From Microbacterium sp. LWH11-1.2 (GTDB taxonomy: Bacteria > Actinomycetota > Actinomycetes > Actinomycetales > Microbacteriaceae), in the NCBI RefSeq assembly GCF_038397745.1, contig NZ_CP151636.1, forward strand, positions 1,178,001-1,242,000: a DNA stretch of 64,000 nt, given 5' to 3'. A program made the translations under genes and the position numbers. Shown in pieces: positions 16,157 through 23,926 of the stretch. Each line of letters begins with the position of its first letter. The first letter of the stretch is position 1. Under the pieces are notes generated by a model. That model did no database searches. It was not told the origin of the DNA and saw nothing but the letters and a program-made list of their open reading frames with translations.

Positions 16157-17488
16157 TCAGGAGCTCAGGGGAAGGGTGACGACGAACCGGGCGCCGCCCC
16201 AGCGGGAGTCGTCGACGACGACGGTCCCGCCTTCGGCCGCCGCGATGCCGCGCGCGATCGCGAGGCCGAGGCCGCTGCCACCGGCGTCGCGGCTGCGGGC
16301 CTCGTCGAGGCGGACGAAGCGCTCGAAGATGCGCTCGCGCTCCTTGACCGGCACGCCGTCGCCGTCATCCTCGATCGTGACGAACACGTGGCGGTCCGCC
16401 GGCGTCACCCCGATCGCGAGCCGGCCGCGCGCGTGCCGGGCGCCGTTGTCCGCCAGGTTGCGCAGGAGCTGGCCGAGCAGGCGCGGGTCACCGGAGACGC
16501 GGGCGGCCTGGATGCCGGAGCCGTCGACCTCCTGCCCCGCCGCGCGCAGCCGGCGCACCTCGCCGAGGGCCAGGTCGTCGAGATCGACCGGCTCGTCGTG
16601 CGGGGTGACGCCCTCGTCGAGGCGCGCGAGGAGCAGCAGCGACTCCACGATCCCCTGCAGCCGGACCCCCTCCTCGGACACGACCTCGGCCAGCTCGCCG
16701 ATGCTCGTCACGCCCGGGTGCGCCTGCGCCAGCTCGGCGTGCTGTCGGATCGTCGCGAGCGGGGAGCGCAGCTCGTGCGAGGCGTCGGACACGAATCTCC
16801 GCTGCGCCGTCGCCGCGGCATCCAGCCGATCGAGCATGCCGTTCATGGTCGTCGCGAGCGCGGCGACCTCGTCGGCAGAGTCGGGCACCGCCACGCGCCG
16901 GTGGAGTCGCTCGGCCGTGATGCCGTCGACCTCCTGACGGATGCGCGTCACGGGTCGGAGCGCGCGACCGGTCACGAACCACGTGGTGCCCGCGACGAGC
17001 AGGAGCACGAGAGGGACCGCCACGGCCAGCAGCGTCGCGACCGTCGCCAGGGTCTCGGTGTCGTCCTCGACCGACACCGCGAGGACGATCGTCTGGTCGT
17101 CGTCGATGTCATCCGAGACGATGAGCATCGGCTCGCCGTCGACGGTCATCGTCTGCGCGTCGTCGGCGACCGGGAGGGGCGTCGACCCCAGTGCCTCGCG
17201 GGCATCCTCGCTGGCCGCTCGCACGGTGCCGTCCGCTCCGAGGATCTGCACGAACTCGTCGTCGAGGGTGTCGATGCCGGCGCCGTCGGACGCGCCCTCG
17301 CGATCGCCGAGCTGCTCGACGCGCTGCTGGGCCGCCTGCTCGGTGCTGCCGCGCACACTGCTGCTCAGCACGGCGTAGAACGAGACGGCTCCGATGACGA
17401 GGGCCACCGCGACGATCAGGGTGGCGCCGAGCGTCGTGCGGCCACGCACGGAACGCCACCAGCGACCGGCCACCGAACGGTCAGCCAC
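16157..17488 (-). CDS. Two-component sensor histidine kinase
   Basis: A 443-residue kinase. The N-terminal span is TLIVAVALVIGAVSFYAVL, an extracellular sensor of about 130 residues follows, then a second span (LLAVAVPLVLLLVAGTTWFV) and a HAMP domain. The H-box reads FVSDASHELRSPLATIR with the phospho-accepting His. N, G1 and G2 boxes follow (LRNLADNGARHA, IEDDGDGVP, GSGLGLAIARGI). The GTG start overlaps the response regulator's stop by eight bases. The pair probably senses an envelope signal; the PepSY gene behind it supports that. Confidence 0.93.
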   Translation of the reverse strand: MADRSVAGRWWRSVRGRTTLGATLIVAVALVIGAVSFYAVLSSSVRGSTEQAAQQRVEQLGDREGASDGAGIDTLDDEFVQILGADGTVRAASEDAREALGSTPLPVADDAQTMTVDGEPMLIVSDDIDDDQTIVLAVSVEDDTETLATVATLLAVAVPLVLLLVAGTTWFVTGRALRPVTRIRQEVDGITAERLHRRVAVPDSADEVAALATTMNGMLDRLDAAATAQRRFVSDASHELRSPLATIRQHAELAQAHPGVTSIGELAEVVSEEGVRLQGIVESLLLLARLDEGVTPHDEPVDLDDLALGEVRRLRAAGQEVDGSGIQAARVSGDPRLLGQLLRNLADNGARHARGRLAIGVTPADRHVFVTIEDDGDGVPVKERERIFERFVRLDEARSRDAGGSGLGLAIARGIAAAEGGTVVVDDSRWGGARFVVTLPLSS

Positions 17489-18158
17489 CGTCGGCCGCCA
17501 AACGGTATCCGGCACCGCGGATCGTCTCGATCGCCTCGCGCCCGAACGGCTTGTCGAGCTTGCGGCGCAGGTGACCGACGTACACCTCGACGATGTTCGG
17601 GTCGCCGTCGAAGTCGTCATCCCAGACGCCGTCGATCAGGGCCCGCTTGGTCACGACCTGGCCGCGGTGACGCATCAGGTACTCGAGCACCGAGAACTCT
17701 CGGGCGGTCAGGGTCACCGGCGTCTCGCCCCGCCAGACGCGGTGGGCGGCGGGGTCGAGGCGCAGGTCGCCGGCCTCCAGGATCGCCGGTCGGGCGACCG
17801 CGCCGCGACGGACGAGTGCCCGGATGCGTGCGACGAGGATCGCGAACGAGAACGGCTTGGTGACGTAGTCGTCGGCACCGGTCTCGAGCGCCTCGACCTG
17901 ATCCCATTCGCCGTCCTTCGCGGTCAGCATGAGAACCGGCGTCCAGTTCTCCTCGGCGCGCAGCGCCTCGCACACCTTCCAGCCGCTCATCCCCGGCATC
18001 ATCAGGTCGAGCACGATCGCGTCGTACCGGGTCTCGCGCGCCCGCCAGAGTCCGTCGACCCCGTTGTGCGCGACGTCGACGGCGAAGCCCTCGGCCTCGA
18101 GCCCGCGCCGCACGCCGTCGGCCAGGCGCACCTCGTCGTCGACCACCAGGATCCGCAT
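17481..18158 (-). CDS. OmpR-type response regulator
   Basis: A 225-residue regulator. The receiver domain has the acidic pair in VVDDE, the phosphorylated Asp51 in AIVLDLMMPG and the conserved Lys in DYVTKPF. The C-terminal winged helix ends NIVEVYVGHLRRKLDKP and IRGAGYRL, as in OmpR/PhoB. It is the first gene of a unit with the overlapping kinase gene and the PepSY gene. Confidence 0.95.
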   Translation of the reverse strand: MRILVVDDEVRLADGVRRGLEAEGFAVDVAHNGVDGLWRARETRYDAIVLDLMMPGMSGWKVCEALRAEENWTPVLMLTAKDGEWDQVEALETGADDYVTKPFSFAILVARIRALVRRGAVARPAILEAGDLRLDPAAHRVWRGETPVTLTAREFSVLEYLMRHRGQVVTKRALIDGVWDDDFDGDPNIVEVYVGHLRRKLDKPFGREAIETIRGAGYRLAADGG

Positions 18159-18214
18159 TCCTCCAGTGTGGCGGTCCCACGCTGAATCGGGGCTGAAGCC
18201 GGGGCGGGGCGGTC

Positions 18215-18847
18215 TCACCGCGCGGTCGCGAAGTCCTGCCGGGTGAGGAGCTTCCCGTTCGGCAGCGGATGCTCGACCTGCGCCGTCAGCGACAGGCCGA
18301 CCGCCGTCAGCGCAGCGGTGAGCCCGCCCGGGTCGACCTCCGAGGCGACCGATGCCAGTCCCGCGAAGGCCGCAGAGTAGCGGGTGCTGCTGACGAGCCC
18401 TGCCGTGCCGTTCTGCTGCGTCACGCACGAGAGGATGCCGATCCGCGCGGAGTTGGCGGCGACGAACGCGGCGAACTCCGGCAGCCCCACGTACTCGATG
18501 ATGAGGTTGGCGAGCAGCAGATCGGTCGGTTCGATCGTGAGCGAGCGGTCGATCGAGCATTCCCGCAGCTGCATCCGCGCACCGAACGCCTCGCCGTACC
18601 TGGCGCGGCAGGCATCCAGATAGTCCGGGTTGATGTCGTACCCGGTGAGCGCATCGATCCGGGTCGGATCGACCTCATCCAGGCCGTTGCCGCCGGCGAT
18701 GCCCAGGATGCCGATCCGGCGGGACGGGTGATCGCGCAGCTGATCGGCCGTGATCCGGCGCAGCAGGTCCAGCTGCCCGACGGACTGATCGCTCATGTGC
18801 GACTCGTACACGTCGAGACGGATGTCGCGCCAGGGGTTCGCCTCCAT
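18215..18847 (-). CDS. Class I SAM-dependent methyltransferase-like protein
   Basis: A 210-residue protein. The SAM-binding glycine motif is IGILGIAGGNGLDEV (about 44-58), the acidic end of strand two is GYDINPDYLDACRARYG, and motif IV is DLLLANLIIEYVG. The substrate is unknown. It is downstream of, but separated from, the two-component genes and is leftward like its neighbours. Confidence 0.8.
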   Translation of the reverse strand: MEANPWRDIRLDVYESHMSDQSVGQLDLLRRITADQLRDHPSRRIGILGIAGGNGLDEVDPTRIDALTGYDINPDYLDACRARYGEAFGARMQLRECSIDRSLTIEPTDLLLANLIIEYVGLPEFAAFVAANSARIGILSCVTQQNGTAGLVSSTRYSAAFAGLASVASEVDPGGLTAALTAVGLSLTAQVEHPLPNGKLLTRQDFATAR

Positions 18848-18872
18848 CCGTCCACTCTAGGGACGTGCGCGG

Positions 18873-19418
18873 TCAGATCTCGCCGAGGTGCTCCTGGATC
18901 TCGCGGATGACAGCGCCCAGCACCCCGGAGGCGAGCAGGCCGGGGCCGAGCGGGCCTGCCGTGTCCTCACCGAGGAGCGGCAGCCGGCGGAGTGCATCCG
19001 CCGCGTCGGGGGAGAGGCGATCGAGCTGCCAGGCCACCTCCCGACCGCGCACCCCGGGGTTCTCGGGGTGCGCGAGTTCGACGGCCTTCGCCGCGTAGGC
19101 CGCCGCCCCGAGCGCGTGGGCGCCCATGTGCGCGACCCCGGCGGCCTGGGCTGCGGCGCGCGCCGCGGCGACTCCGGCCGGCGTGCGCGCACTCGCCGCC
19201 GCACGCCCCGCGACGAAGCGGCGGCGGATCTCACCCGCGGCGTCGAGCTCGCCCCGGGCGTACGCCCGGGCTCGGGCGATGGCGTCGGCGGCGCGGTCGT
19301 CTTCCGGAGCCTCCACCGCGAACAGCGGCAACACGTGCTCCGCGCAGTCGGCGGCCCAGGCGGCGACGATCCGTCGCTCGGCGTCGCTCAGGGACTGGGG
19401 AGAGGCTGTTCCGGCCAT
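18873..19418 (-). CDS. Putative immunity protein (Imm5-like helical family)
   Basis: A 181-residue Ala-rich helical protein: LSDAERRIVAAWAADCAEHV, then APEDDRAADAIARARAYARG, then AARAAAQAAGVAHMGAHALG. This pattern matches proteins annotated as putative immunity or Imm5-like proteins in actinobacteria. No toxin gene is adjacent, so the name is a family label and not a proven function. The start at 19418 follows GTGAGGG. It lies seven bases after the DUF6194 gene and is probably cotranscribed with it. Confidence 0.65.
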   Translation of the reverse strand: MAGTASPQSLSDAERRIVAAWAADCAEHVLPLFAVEAPEDDRAADAIARARAYARGELDAAGEIRRRFVAGRAAASARTPAGVAAARAAAQAAGVAHMGAHALGAAAYAAKAVELAHPENPGVRGREVAWQLDRLSPDAADALRRLPLLGEDTAGPLGPGLLASGVLGAVIREIQEHLGEI

Positions 19419-19425
19419 GCCGCCC

Positions 19426-19866
19426 TCACCGCGCCCGACGAGCCGTGCGCGACCGGGCCGCCTCGTGGGCGTCGCGGAGCAGGGCGAGCACGGCATCCGC
19501 TGTCTTCTCCGCCGGGTCGATCACGCAGACCCAGCCGGCGGTGCCGTAGAGCGGATGCCGCTGGAACACATCGGCGTCGGTGGCGTGCGCCTCCGTCACG
19601 ACGAGGGCGTCGGCGCGCTCCCGCCCGACATGGATGTTCACGCGGAACCGGTCGGGGGTGCCGAGATCGGACGACGTGTCGTCGGGGTAGTCCTTCGTGA
19701 TGATGGTCCCGTAGGGCTGCGTGCGCTCCGGCATCCGGCCGTCGGGGGCGTGGTAGAAGTACGCGTCGCCCCACGAGAGCTCGGGGAAGTCGCTTCCGAT
19801 CTCGGGGGCGACGACCAGTGCGCCGTCGAACCCGCGGACGTTCTCGATGATCTGCTGCATCTCCAT
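19426..19866 (-). CDS. DUF6194 family protein
   Basis: A 146-residue protein with IIENVRGFDGALVVAPE near the start, SWGDAYFYHAPDGRMPERTQ, a PYGTIITKDYP strand, NIHVGRERADALV, and HPLYGTAGWVCVIDP towards the end. This matches an actinobacterial family of unknown function (DUF6194). The start could also be the third codon. It is divergent from a MerR-like regulator gene 61 bases away. Confidence 0.75.
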   Translation of the reverse strand: MEMQQIIENVRGFDGALVVAPEIGSDFPELSWGDAYFYHAPDGRMPERTQPYGTIITKDYPDDTSSDLGTPDRFRVNIHVGRERADALVVTEAHATDADVFQRHPLYGTAGWVCVIDPAEKTADAVLALLRDAHEAARSRTARRAR

Positions 19867-19881
19867 GCTTCAATGATGAGC

Positions 19882-19905
19882 TTGAAGTGCTTATGTGGAC
19901 TTCGA
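19882..19905. promoter_or_regulatory. Imperfect dyad between DUF6194 and a double-MerR gene
   Basis: TTGAAGT and ACTTCGA flank a 10-base centre, with one mismatch in the arms. The dyad lies in the short divergent intergenic region and could be the operator of the double-MerR regulator. It is much weaker than the MerR operators at 1820-1896. Confidence 0.3.
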
Positions 19906-19927
19906 CGCTAGAAGACAGGAGGATGCC

Positions 19928-20677
19928 GTGACGAACCCTCAAGTGCCTTCCCTCACGACGGCGCAGGTCGGACGGCTGCTCGGCTATTCGACGCAGCAGG
20001 TTCGCGACCTCGAGCGGCTCGGGGTGATCCCCTCCGCCGCCCGCGGAGTAAACGGGTACCGCCACTATCAGGAGAAGCACCTCGTGGCGCTCCGGGCCTA
20101 TCGGGCGCTCGCCGCGGCCATCGGCCCGGTGCCGGCTCGGCAGCTGATGCCGGTGCTGATAGGCGGCACCGTGGAAGGCGCGGCCGCGCAGATCGACGAC
20201 CTCCACGCGGCGCTGGCCGGTGAGCGCTCCCGCGTCCGCGAGGCGCTCCGCGGTCTGGACGTCGCCGTGCAGGATTCCACCGAGGTCTTCGGCGACGAGG
20301 ATGCGATGACGATCGGCGAGCTCGCGCAGGCCCTCGACGTGCGCACCTCGGCCCTGCGCCACTGGGAGCGCGAGGGGATCCTCCATCCGCTGCGCACCGG
20401 TTCGTCCGGCTCCCGCTCCTACGGGTCGAGGGCGATCACCGAGGCCCGGGTCATCGCGGCGCTTCGCGCCGGCGGCTACGGCATCCCGCCGATCGCCCGC
20501 ATCCTCGACCAGCTGCGCGGTCACGCGCTGACCGCCGACGCGCAGCGGATCCTCACCGACCGGCTCGTCGAGCTCACCCGCCGGAGCGTCGCCCTCCTCG
20601 CGGCCGCCGGCGCGCTGCACGATCTTCTCGACGCCGCCGCCGCGGGAGGGCTCCGACCTCAGGGAGCCACGGGGTAG
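19928..20677 (+). CDS. Transcriptional regulator with two MerR-type DNA-binding domains
   Basis: A 249-residue protein with two winged-helix units in one chain. The first (about 8-60) has LTTAQVGRLLGYSTQQVRDL and GVNGYRHYQEKHLVALRAYR. The second (about 120-185) has MTIGELAQALDVRTSALRHW, EREGILHPLRTGS and ITEARVIAALRAGGYGIPPI. A normal MerR protein has one such domain and dimerises; this one may act as a pseudo-dimer. The GTG start follows CAGGAGG. It is divergent from DUF6194 and overlaps the convergent AhpD-like gene by 19 bases. Confidence 0.85.
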   Translation: MTNPQVPSLTTAQVGRLLGYSTQQVRDLERLGVIPSAARGVNGYRHYQEKHLVALRAYRALAAAIGPVPARQLMPVLIGGTVEGAAAQIDDLHAALAGERSRVREALRGLDVAVQDSTEVFGDEDAMTIGELAQALDVRTSALRHWEREGILHPLRTGSSGSRSYGSRAITEARVIAALRAGGYGIPPIARILDQLRGHALTADAQRILTDRLVELTRRSVALLAAAGALHDLLDAAAAGGLRPQGATG

Positions 20678-21108
20678 TGGCTGGTGATCGCGATGCGGTT
20701 CCAGCTGTTGATCACGACCGTCAGCCAGGTCACCGCGGCGATCTGCTTCTCGGTCAGGATGCCGTCGACGTCGATGCCGCGATCATGAAGTCGACCGTGA
20801 TCGCCGATCAGCGTCACCCGCTCGGCGATCTGCAGCGCCGCCTGCTCCTCGGGGGAGAAGTACTGCGACTCCCACCAGCCCGCGAGCACCGCGAGGCGAT
20901 CGGCCGTCTCGCCGTGCTTCACGGCATCAGCCGAATGCATCCGCAGGCAGAACGCACAGCCGTTGAGCTGCGAGGCGCGCACCTTGACCAGTTCGACGAG
21001 CAGCGGCGACAGCCCGGCATCCGCTCCTGCCTCGGCGGCCTTCGCGGCGAACTCCAGCATCGCCTGGTACGGAGCCGAGTAGATCTTGCCGATGTTCACA
21101 TGGGACAC
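20659..21108 (-). CDS. Carboxymuconolactone decarboxylase/AhpD-like protein
   Basis: A 149-residue all-helical protein of the AhpD fold. The redox motif is LNGCAFCLRMHSADA (Cys51, Cys54, His58), and the downstream helices carry SPEEQAALQIAERVT and AVTWLTVVINSWNRIAI. Proteins of this type act as alkylhydroperoxidases or resolve peroxiredoxins. The GTG start at 21108 follows AAGGAG. Confidence 0.9.
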   Translation of the reverse strand: MSHVNIGKIYSAPYQAMLEFAAKAAEAGADAGLSPLLVELVKVRASQLNGCAFCLRMHSADAVKHGETADRLAVLAGWWESQYFSPEEQAALQIAERVTLIGDHGRLHDRGIDVDGILTEKQIAAVTWLTVVINSWNRIAITSHYPVAP

Positions 21109-21213
21109 GTGGTCTCTCCTTCTTCCGGGCGCGTCTGCGCCCCCACCAGGATCGACGACGCAGCCCCGGGAGATGTGAGGCGCTGCGCGCTCCGGCATCC
21201 GTAGGCTGTACTC

Positions 21214-21390
21214 ATGACCAAGAACATCTGGACCATCCTCGGCGTGATCCTGGCCGTCGTGATCGCCTGGTGGCTGGTGAGCGCCCTCTTCTCCGTGCTG
21301 TGGTTCATCGCCAAGCTGGCGATCGTCGCGGTGGTCGCCGTCGTGGTGTTCGTCGTGATCCGGAGCGTCTTCAGCCGCGCCGACGACTGA
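21214..21390 (+). CDS. Small membrane protein, 58 residues
   Basis: From ATG 21214 the frame reads MTKNIWTILGVILAVVIAWW, a first span, then SALFSVLWFIAKLAIVAVVA and a second hydrophobic stretch to a basic/acidic tail RSVFSRADD. It is a probable two-span small membrane protein of unknown function; similar short proteins are common in Microbacteriaceae. There is no strong ribosome binding site. Its last 20 bases overlap the convergent MFS gene. Confidence 0.65.
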   Translation: MTKNIWTILGVILAVVIAWWLVSALFSVLWFIAKLAIVAVVAVVVFVVIRSVFSRADD

Positions 21391-22816
21391 GTCGCCCGCG
21401 CCGTCGATCCGCCGTGACCATGACGGCCGCGATGACCACGGCGAGGACGTAGAACCAGGTCGCGAACTGGAAGACGGCGGCGTATGCGCCGGCGTCCGCC
21501 TGCGCACCCGCGCTCGTCGTCGCGTTCGCTGCCGCAGCGGTGAAGACGACGGTCAGCAGCGCCAGGCCGATGGTTCCGCCGAGCTGGTGCGCCGTGTTGA
21601 CGAGACCGGATGCCGCGCCGTTGTCCTCCGGTGCGACGCGCGTCATGCCGAACTCGGTCAGCAGGATGATCGCGATCCCCTGCCCGACGCCGAGGACGAG
21701 GAGCGGTGGCAGGATGCCGCTGAAGAACGGCGTGTCCGTGTCGATCGCGCTCAGCCACAGCATCCCGCCACCGGCCACCGCGAGCGAGACCAGGAGGAGA
21801 AGCGGCTTGCCGATCCGCGCGCTCAGCGGGCGCACGAGGTACACCATCGCGAAGAACATCAGTGTGAGCGGGACGTAGGAGAGTCCGGCGACGACGGCGC
21901 TGAAGCCCTGCACGTTCTGCAGGTACTGGCTCAGGAAGTAGAACGTCGAGAACATCGCGCCGACGATGAGGATCCGCACGAGGTAGGCGCCGGATCGGGT
22001 GACGTCGCGGAACAGCCCCAGCGGCGTGATCGGCTGGATCGCCCGGCGCTCGATGAGGACGAAGGCGACGAGGAGGGCGACTGCCGCACCGAGGGTGGCG
22101 ATCGTGACGGGGGCCGTCCAGCCGGACTCCGCGGCGCTGACGAGACCGAAGACGAGTGCGGTCATGCCCGAGGTCACCGTGAGTGCGCCCGGCACGTCGA
22201 CGCGGCCGGCGGCCCGCGGCGTCTCGGGCAGGAAGCGGGGGGCGAGCAGCAGCACCGCGATGCCGATCGGCACGTTGATGAGCATCCCCCAGCGCCACGA
22301 CAGCAGATCGGTGAAGAGTCCGCCGACGATGATGCCGGCGCTGCCGCCGGCGCCGATGACCGCGCTGTAGATGCTGATCGCGCGCGTCCGCTCCTCCGGC
22401 TGCGGGAAGGACTGCACCAGGAGGGCGAGCGTGGCCGGGATGGCGAACGCGGAGGCGATGCCCTGGAGCACACGAGCGAGGATGAGGACATCGGCCGAAG
22501 GCGCGAGGCCCGCCATGAGGGAAGCGGCGGTGAACAGGCCGACGCCCGCAGCGAAGACCCGCCGCCGCCCGAGCAGGTCGCCCGTGCGCGCCCCGAGCAG
22601 CAGCAGGCCGCCGAAGGCGAGTGCGTAGCTGTTCTGCACCCAGGAAAGGGAGGTGTCGGTGAATCCGAGTTCGCGCTGGACGTGGGGGAGCGCCGTGGTC
22701 ACGATCGAGGTGTCGAGCACCATCATGAGCTGGCAGCCCATGATGACGGCGAGGACGACGGTCCTGCGCCAGGCGGGAGGGGTGCCGACGGGGACGTCGA
22801 CGGATGCGGTGGACAT
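21371..22816 (-). CDS. MFS multidrug exporter, DHA2 (EmrB/QacA) type
   Basis: A 481-residue transporter with 14 predicted spans. Motif D1 reads MVLDTSIVTTALPHVQREL and SWVQNSYALAFGGLLLLGAR, motif A GDLLGRRRVFAAG, and motif C lies in VIGAGGSAGIIVGGLF. It exports drugs or other toxic compounds with the proton gradient. AGGAGT precedes the ATG. It is divergent from a TetR gene, and candidate TetR operators lie between them. Confidence 0.93.
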   Translation of the reverse strand: MSTASVDVPVGTPPAWRRTVVLAVIMGCQLMMVLDTSIVTTALPHVQRELGFTDTSLSWVQNSYALAFGGLLLLGARTGDLLGRRRVFAAGVGLFTAASLMAGLAPSADVLILARVLQGIASAFAIPATLALLVQSFPQPEERTRAISIYSAVIGAGGSAGIIVGGLFTDLLSWRWGMLINVPIGIAVLLLAPRFLPETPRAAGRVDVPGALTVTSGMTALVFGLVSAAESGWTAPVTIATLGAAVALLVAFVLIERRAIQPITPLGLFRDVTRSGAYLVRILIVGAMFSTFYFLSQYLQNVQGFSAVVAGLSYVPLTLMFFAMVYLVRPLSARIGKPLLLLVSLAVAGGGMLWLSAIDTDTPFFSGILPPLLVLGVGQGIAIILLTEFGMTRVAPEDNGAASGLVNTAHQLGGTIGLALLTVVFTAAAANATTSAGAQADAGAYAAVFQFATWFYVLAVVIAAVMVTADRRRGRLSRRRG

Positions 22817-22829
22817 GGAGAACTCCTAA

Positions 22830-22849
22830 GTAACTGACTGGTTCGTTAC
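22830..22849. promoter_or_regulatory. Candidate TetR operator 1
   Basis: GTAAC and GTTAC flank a 10-base centre that contains ACTGGTT, 14 bases before the MFS start codon. The string AACTGACTGGTT recurs with one change at 22879-22890. Confidence 0.5.
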
Positions 22850-22878
22850 ATAGCATCGCTCGTGTTATCGGCTTTGTC

Positions 22879-22898
22879 AACTAACTGGTTACTTGTTA
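22879..22898. promoter_or_regulatory. Candidate TetR operator 2
   Basis: AACTAACTGGTT followed by ACTTGTTA repeats 11 of 12 bases of the first site and lies just before the TetR gene, consistent with autoregulation of the divergent pair. Confidence 0.5.
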
Positions 22899-22909
22899 GA
22901 ATGGGGATC

Positions 22910-23464
22910 ATGGTCAGGGACGCAGAGGCGACGAAGAAGCGCATCCTGGATGCCGCGGAGGAGGAGTTCGCCCGCTACGGCATCGCCGGCGCGCGTGTCG
23001 ACCGCATCGCCGAGAACGCGCAGGCGAACAAGGCCATGCTCTACCGCTACTTCGACAGCAAGGACGGCCTGTTCGACGAGGTGTTCTCGCAGCGGGTGGT
23101 CGCGGTCAGAGACGCCACCGCGTTCGATGCGGAGGATCTCCCCGGCTACGCCGCTCGCTCCTTCGACCTGTACGAGCAGAACCCGAACACGCTCCGTCTG
23201 ACGAACTGGCACATTCTCGAGCGCGGAGAAGCGGCGCTCGATGTGCTGACGAAGGCGCACGCCGAGAAGCTCGCGCAGATCGAGCGCGCGCAGAGGTCAG
23301 GCCATCTGCCGACGGATCGCTCGCCGATCGAGCTGCTCACGGCGGTGCGTGCTCTCGCGATGGCGTGGCACACCCTCACGCCGGAGATGAATCGCGTGCC
23401 CCTTCCGGACGCCGCGCGTCGGCGCGAGGTCGTGGTCGAGAACGTCCGGGCGCTGCTCGCCTGA
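22910..23464 (+). CDS. TetR family transcriptional repressor
   Basis: A 184-residue TetR regulator. The helix-turn-helix is TKKRILDAAEEEFARYGIAG, then RVDRIAENAQANKAMLYRYF (residues about 8-50). The C-terminal ligand domain is helical. Starts at 22901 and 22910 are both possible; 22910 gives the usual short N-terminus. It probably represses the divergent MFS exporter and itself. Confidence 0.92.
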   Translation: MVRDAEATKKRILDAAEEEFARYGIAGARVDRIAENAQANKAMLYRYFDSKDGLFDEVFSQRVVAVRDATAFDAEDLPGYAARSFDLYEQNPNTLRLTNWHILERGEAALDVLTKAHAEKLAQIERAQRSGHLPTDRSPIELLTAVRALAMAWHTLTPEMNRVPLPDAARRREVVVENVRALLA

Positions 23465-23509
23465 TCGCCGCGAGGCTCACACTCATCCCCGGTGATTCGT
23501 CGGAGAGGT

Positions 23510-23926
23510 ATGAGACGACTCCATATCCTCGCCCTCGCCCTCTCCGCCGCGCTCGGAGTGTTCGTCGGCGGCTGGGCGTACTTCGCGCCCCAGGGTTTCT
23601 ACGACTCGTTCCCCGGCGCGCTCGGGTCGTGGGTGTCCGTCGACGGTCCCTTCAACGAGCATCTGATCCGTGACGTCGGCGCGATGTACCTGGCGCTCGC
23701 CGCGGCGAGCATCGGCGGACTGCTGTGGCGCAGCACAGTCGGCTTCCGCGTGCTCGGCATCGCCTGGACGGTGTTCGGCGTGCTGCACTTCCTCTATCAC
23801 GCGCTCCATCTGGAGCACATGTCGCTCGAGTCGGCGATCGGCGAGATGGTCGCCCTGGGTGTCAGCCTCGTGCTCGGTGTCGTGCTGCTGCTCCCCGAGC
23901 GCGAGGCCCACAGGCCTACGCGGTGA
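23510..23926 (+). CDS. Conserved membrane protein with four spans
   Basis: A 138-residue protein with four hydrophobic segments: ILALALSAALGVFVGGWAYF, then DVGAMYLALAAASIGGLLWR, FRVLGIAWTVFGVLHFLYHA and MVALGVSLVLGVVLLLPE. The FAPQGFYDSFPG stretch after the first span is typical of an uncharacterised actinobacterial family. GGAGAGG lies before the ATG; a GTG at 23492 is an alternative start. It overlaps the convergent monooxygenase gene by 11 bases. Confidence 0.75.
   Translation: MRRLHILALALSAALGVFVGGWAYFAPQGFYDSFPGALGSWVSVDGPFNEHLIRDVGAMYLALAAASIGGLLWRSTVGFRVLGIAWTVFGVLHFLYHALHLEHMSLESAIGEMVALGVSLVLGVVLLLPEREAHRPTR

Noticed and set aside
18873..19866. Toxin-immunity system
   Set aside because: One gene resembles an immunity family by name only; its partner is DUF6194 and no toxin or secretion-signal gene is adjacent, so a toxin system is not supported.
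21096..22880. A 594-codon open frame on the reverse strand over the MFS gene
   Set aside because: It is a different reading frame of the same strand as the MFS exporter, is Arg/His/Pro-rich with no fold pattern, and the MFS frame has clear family motifs. Long empty frames are expected at this GC content.
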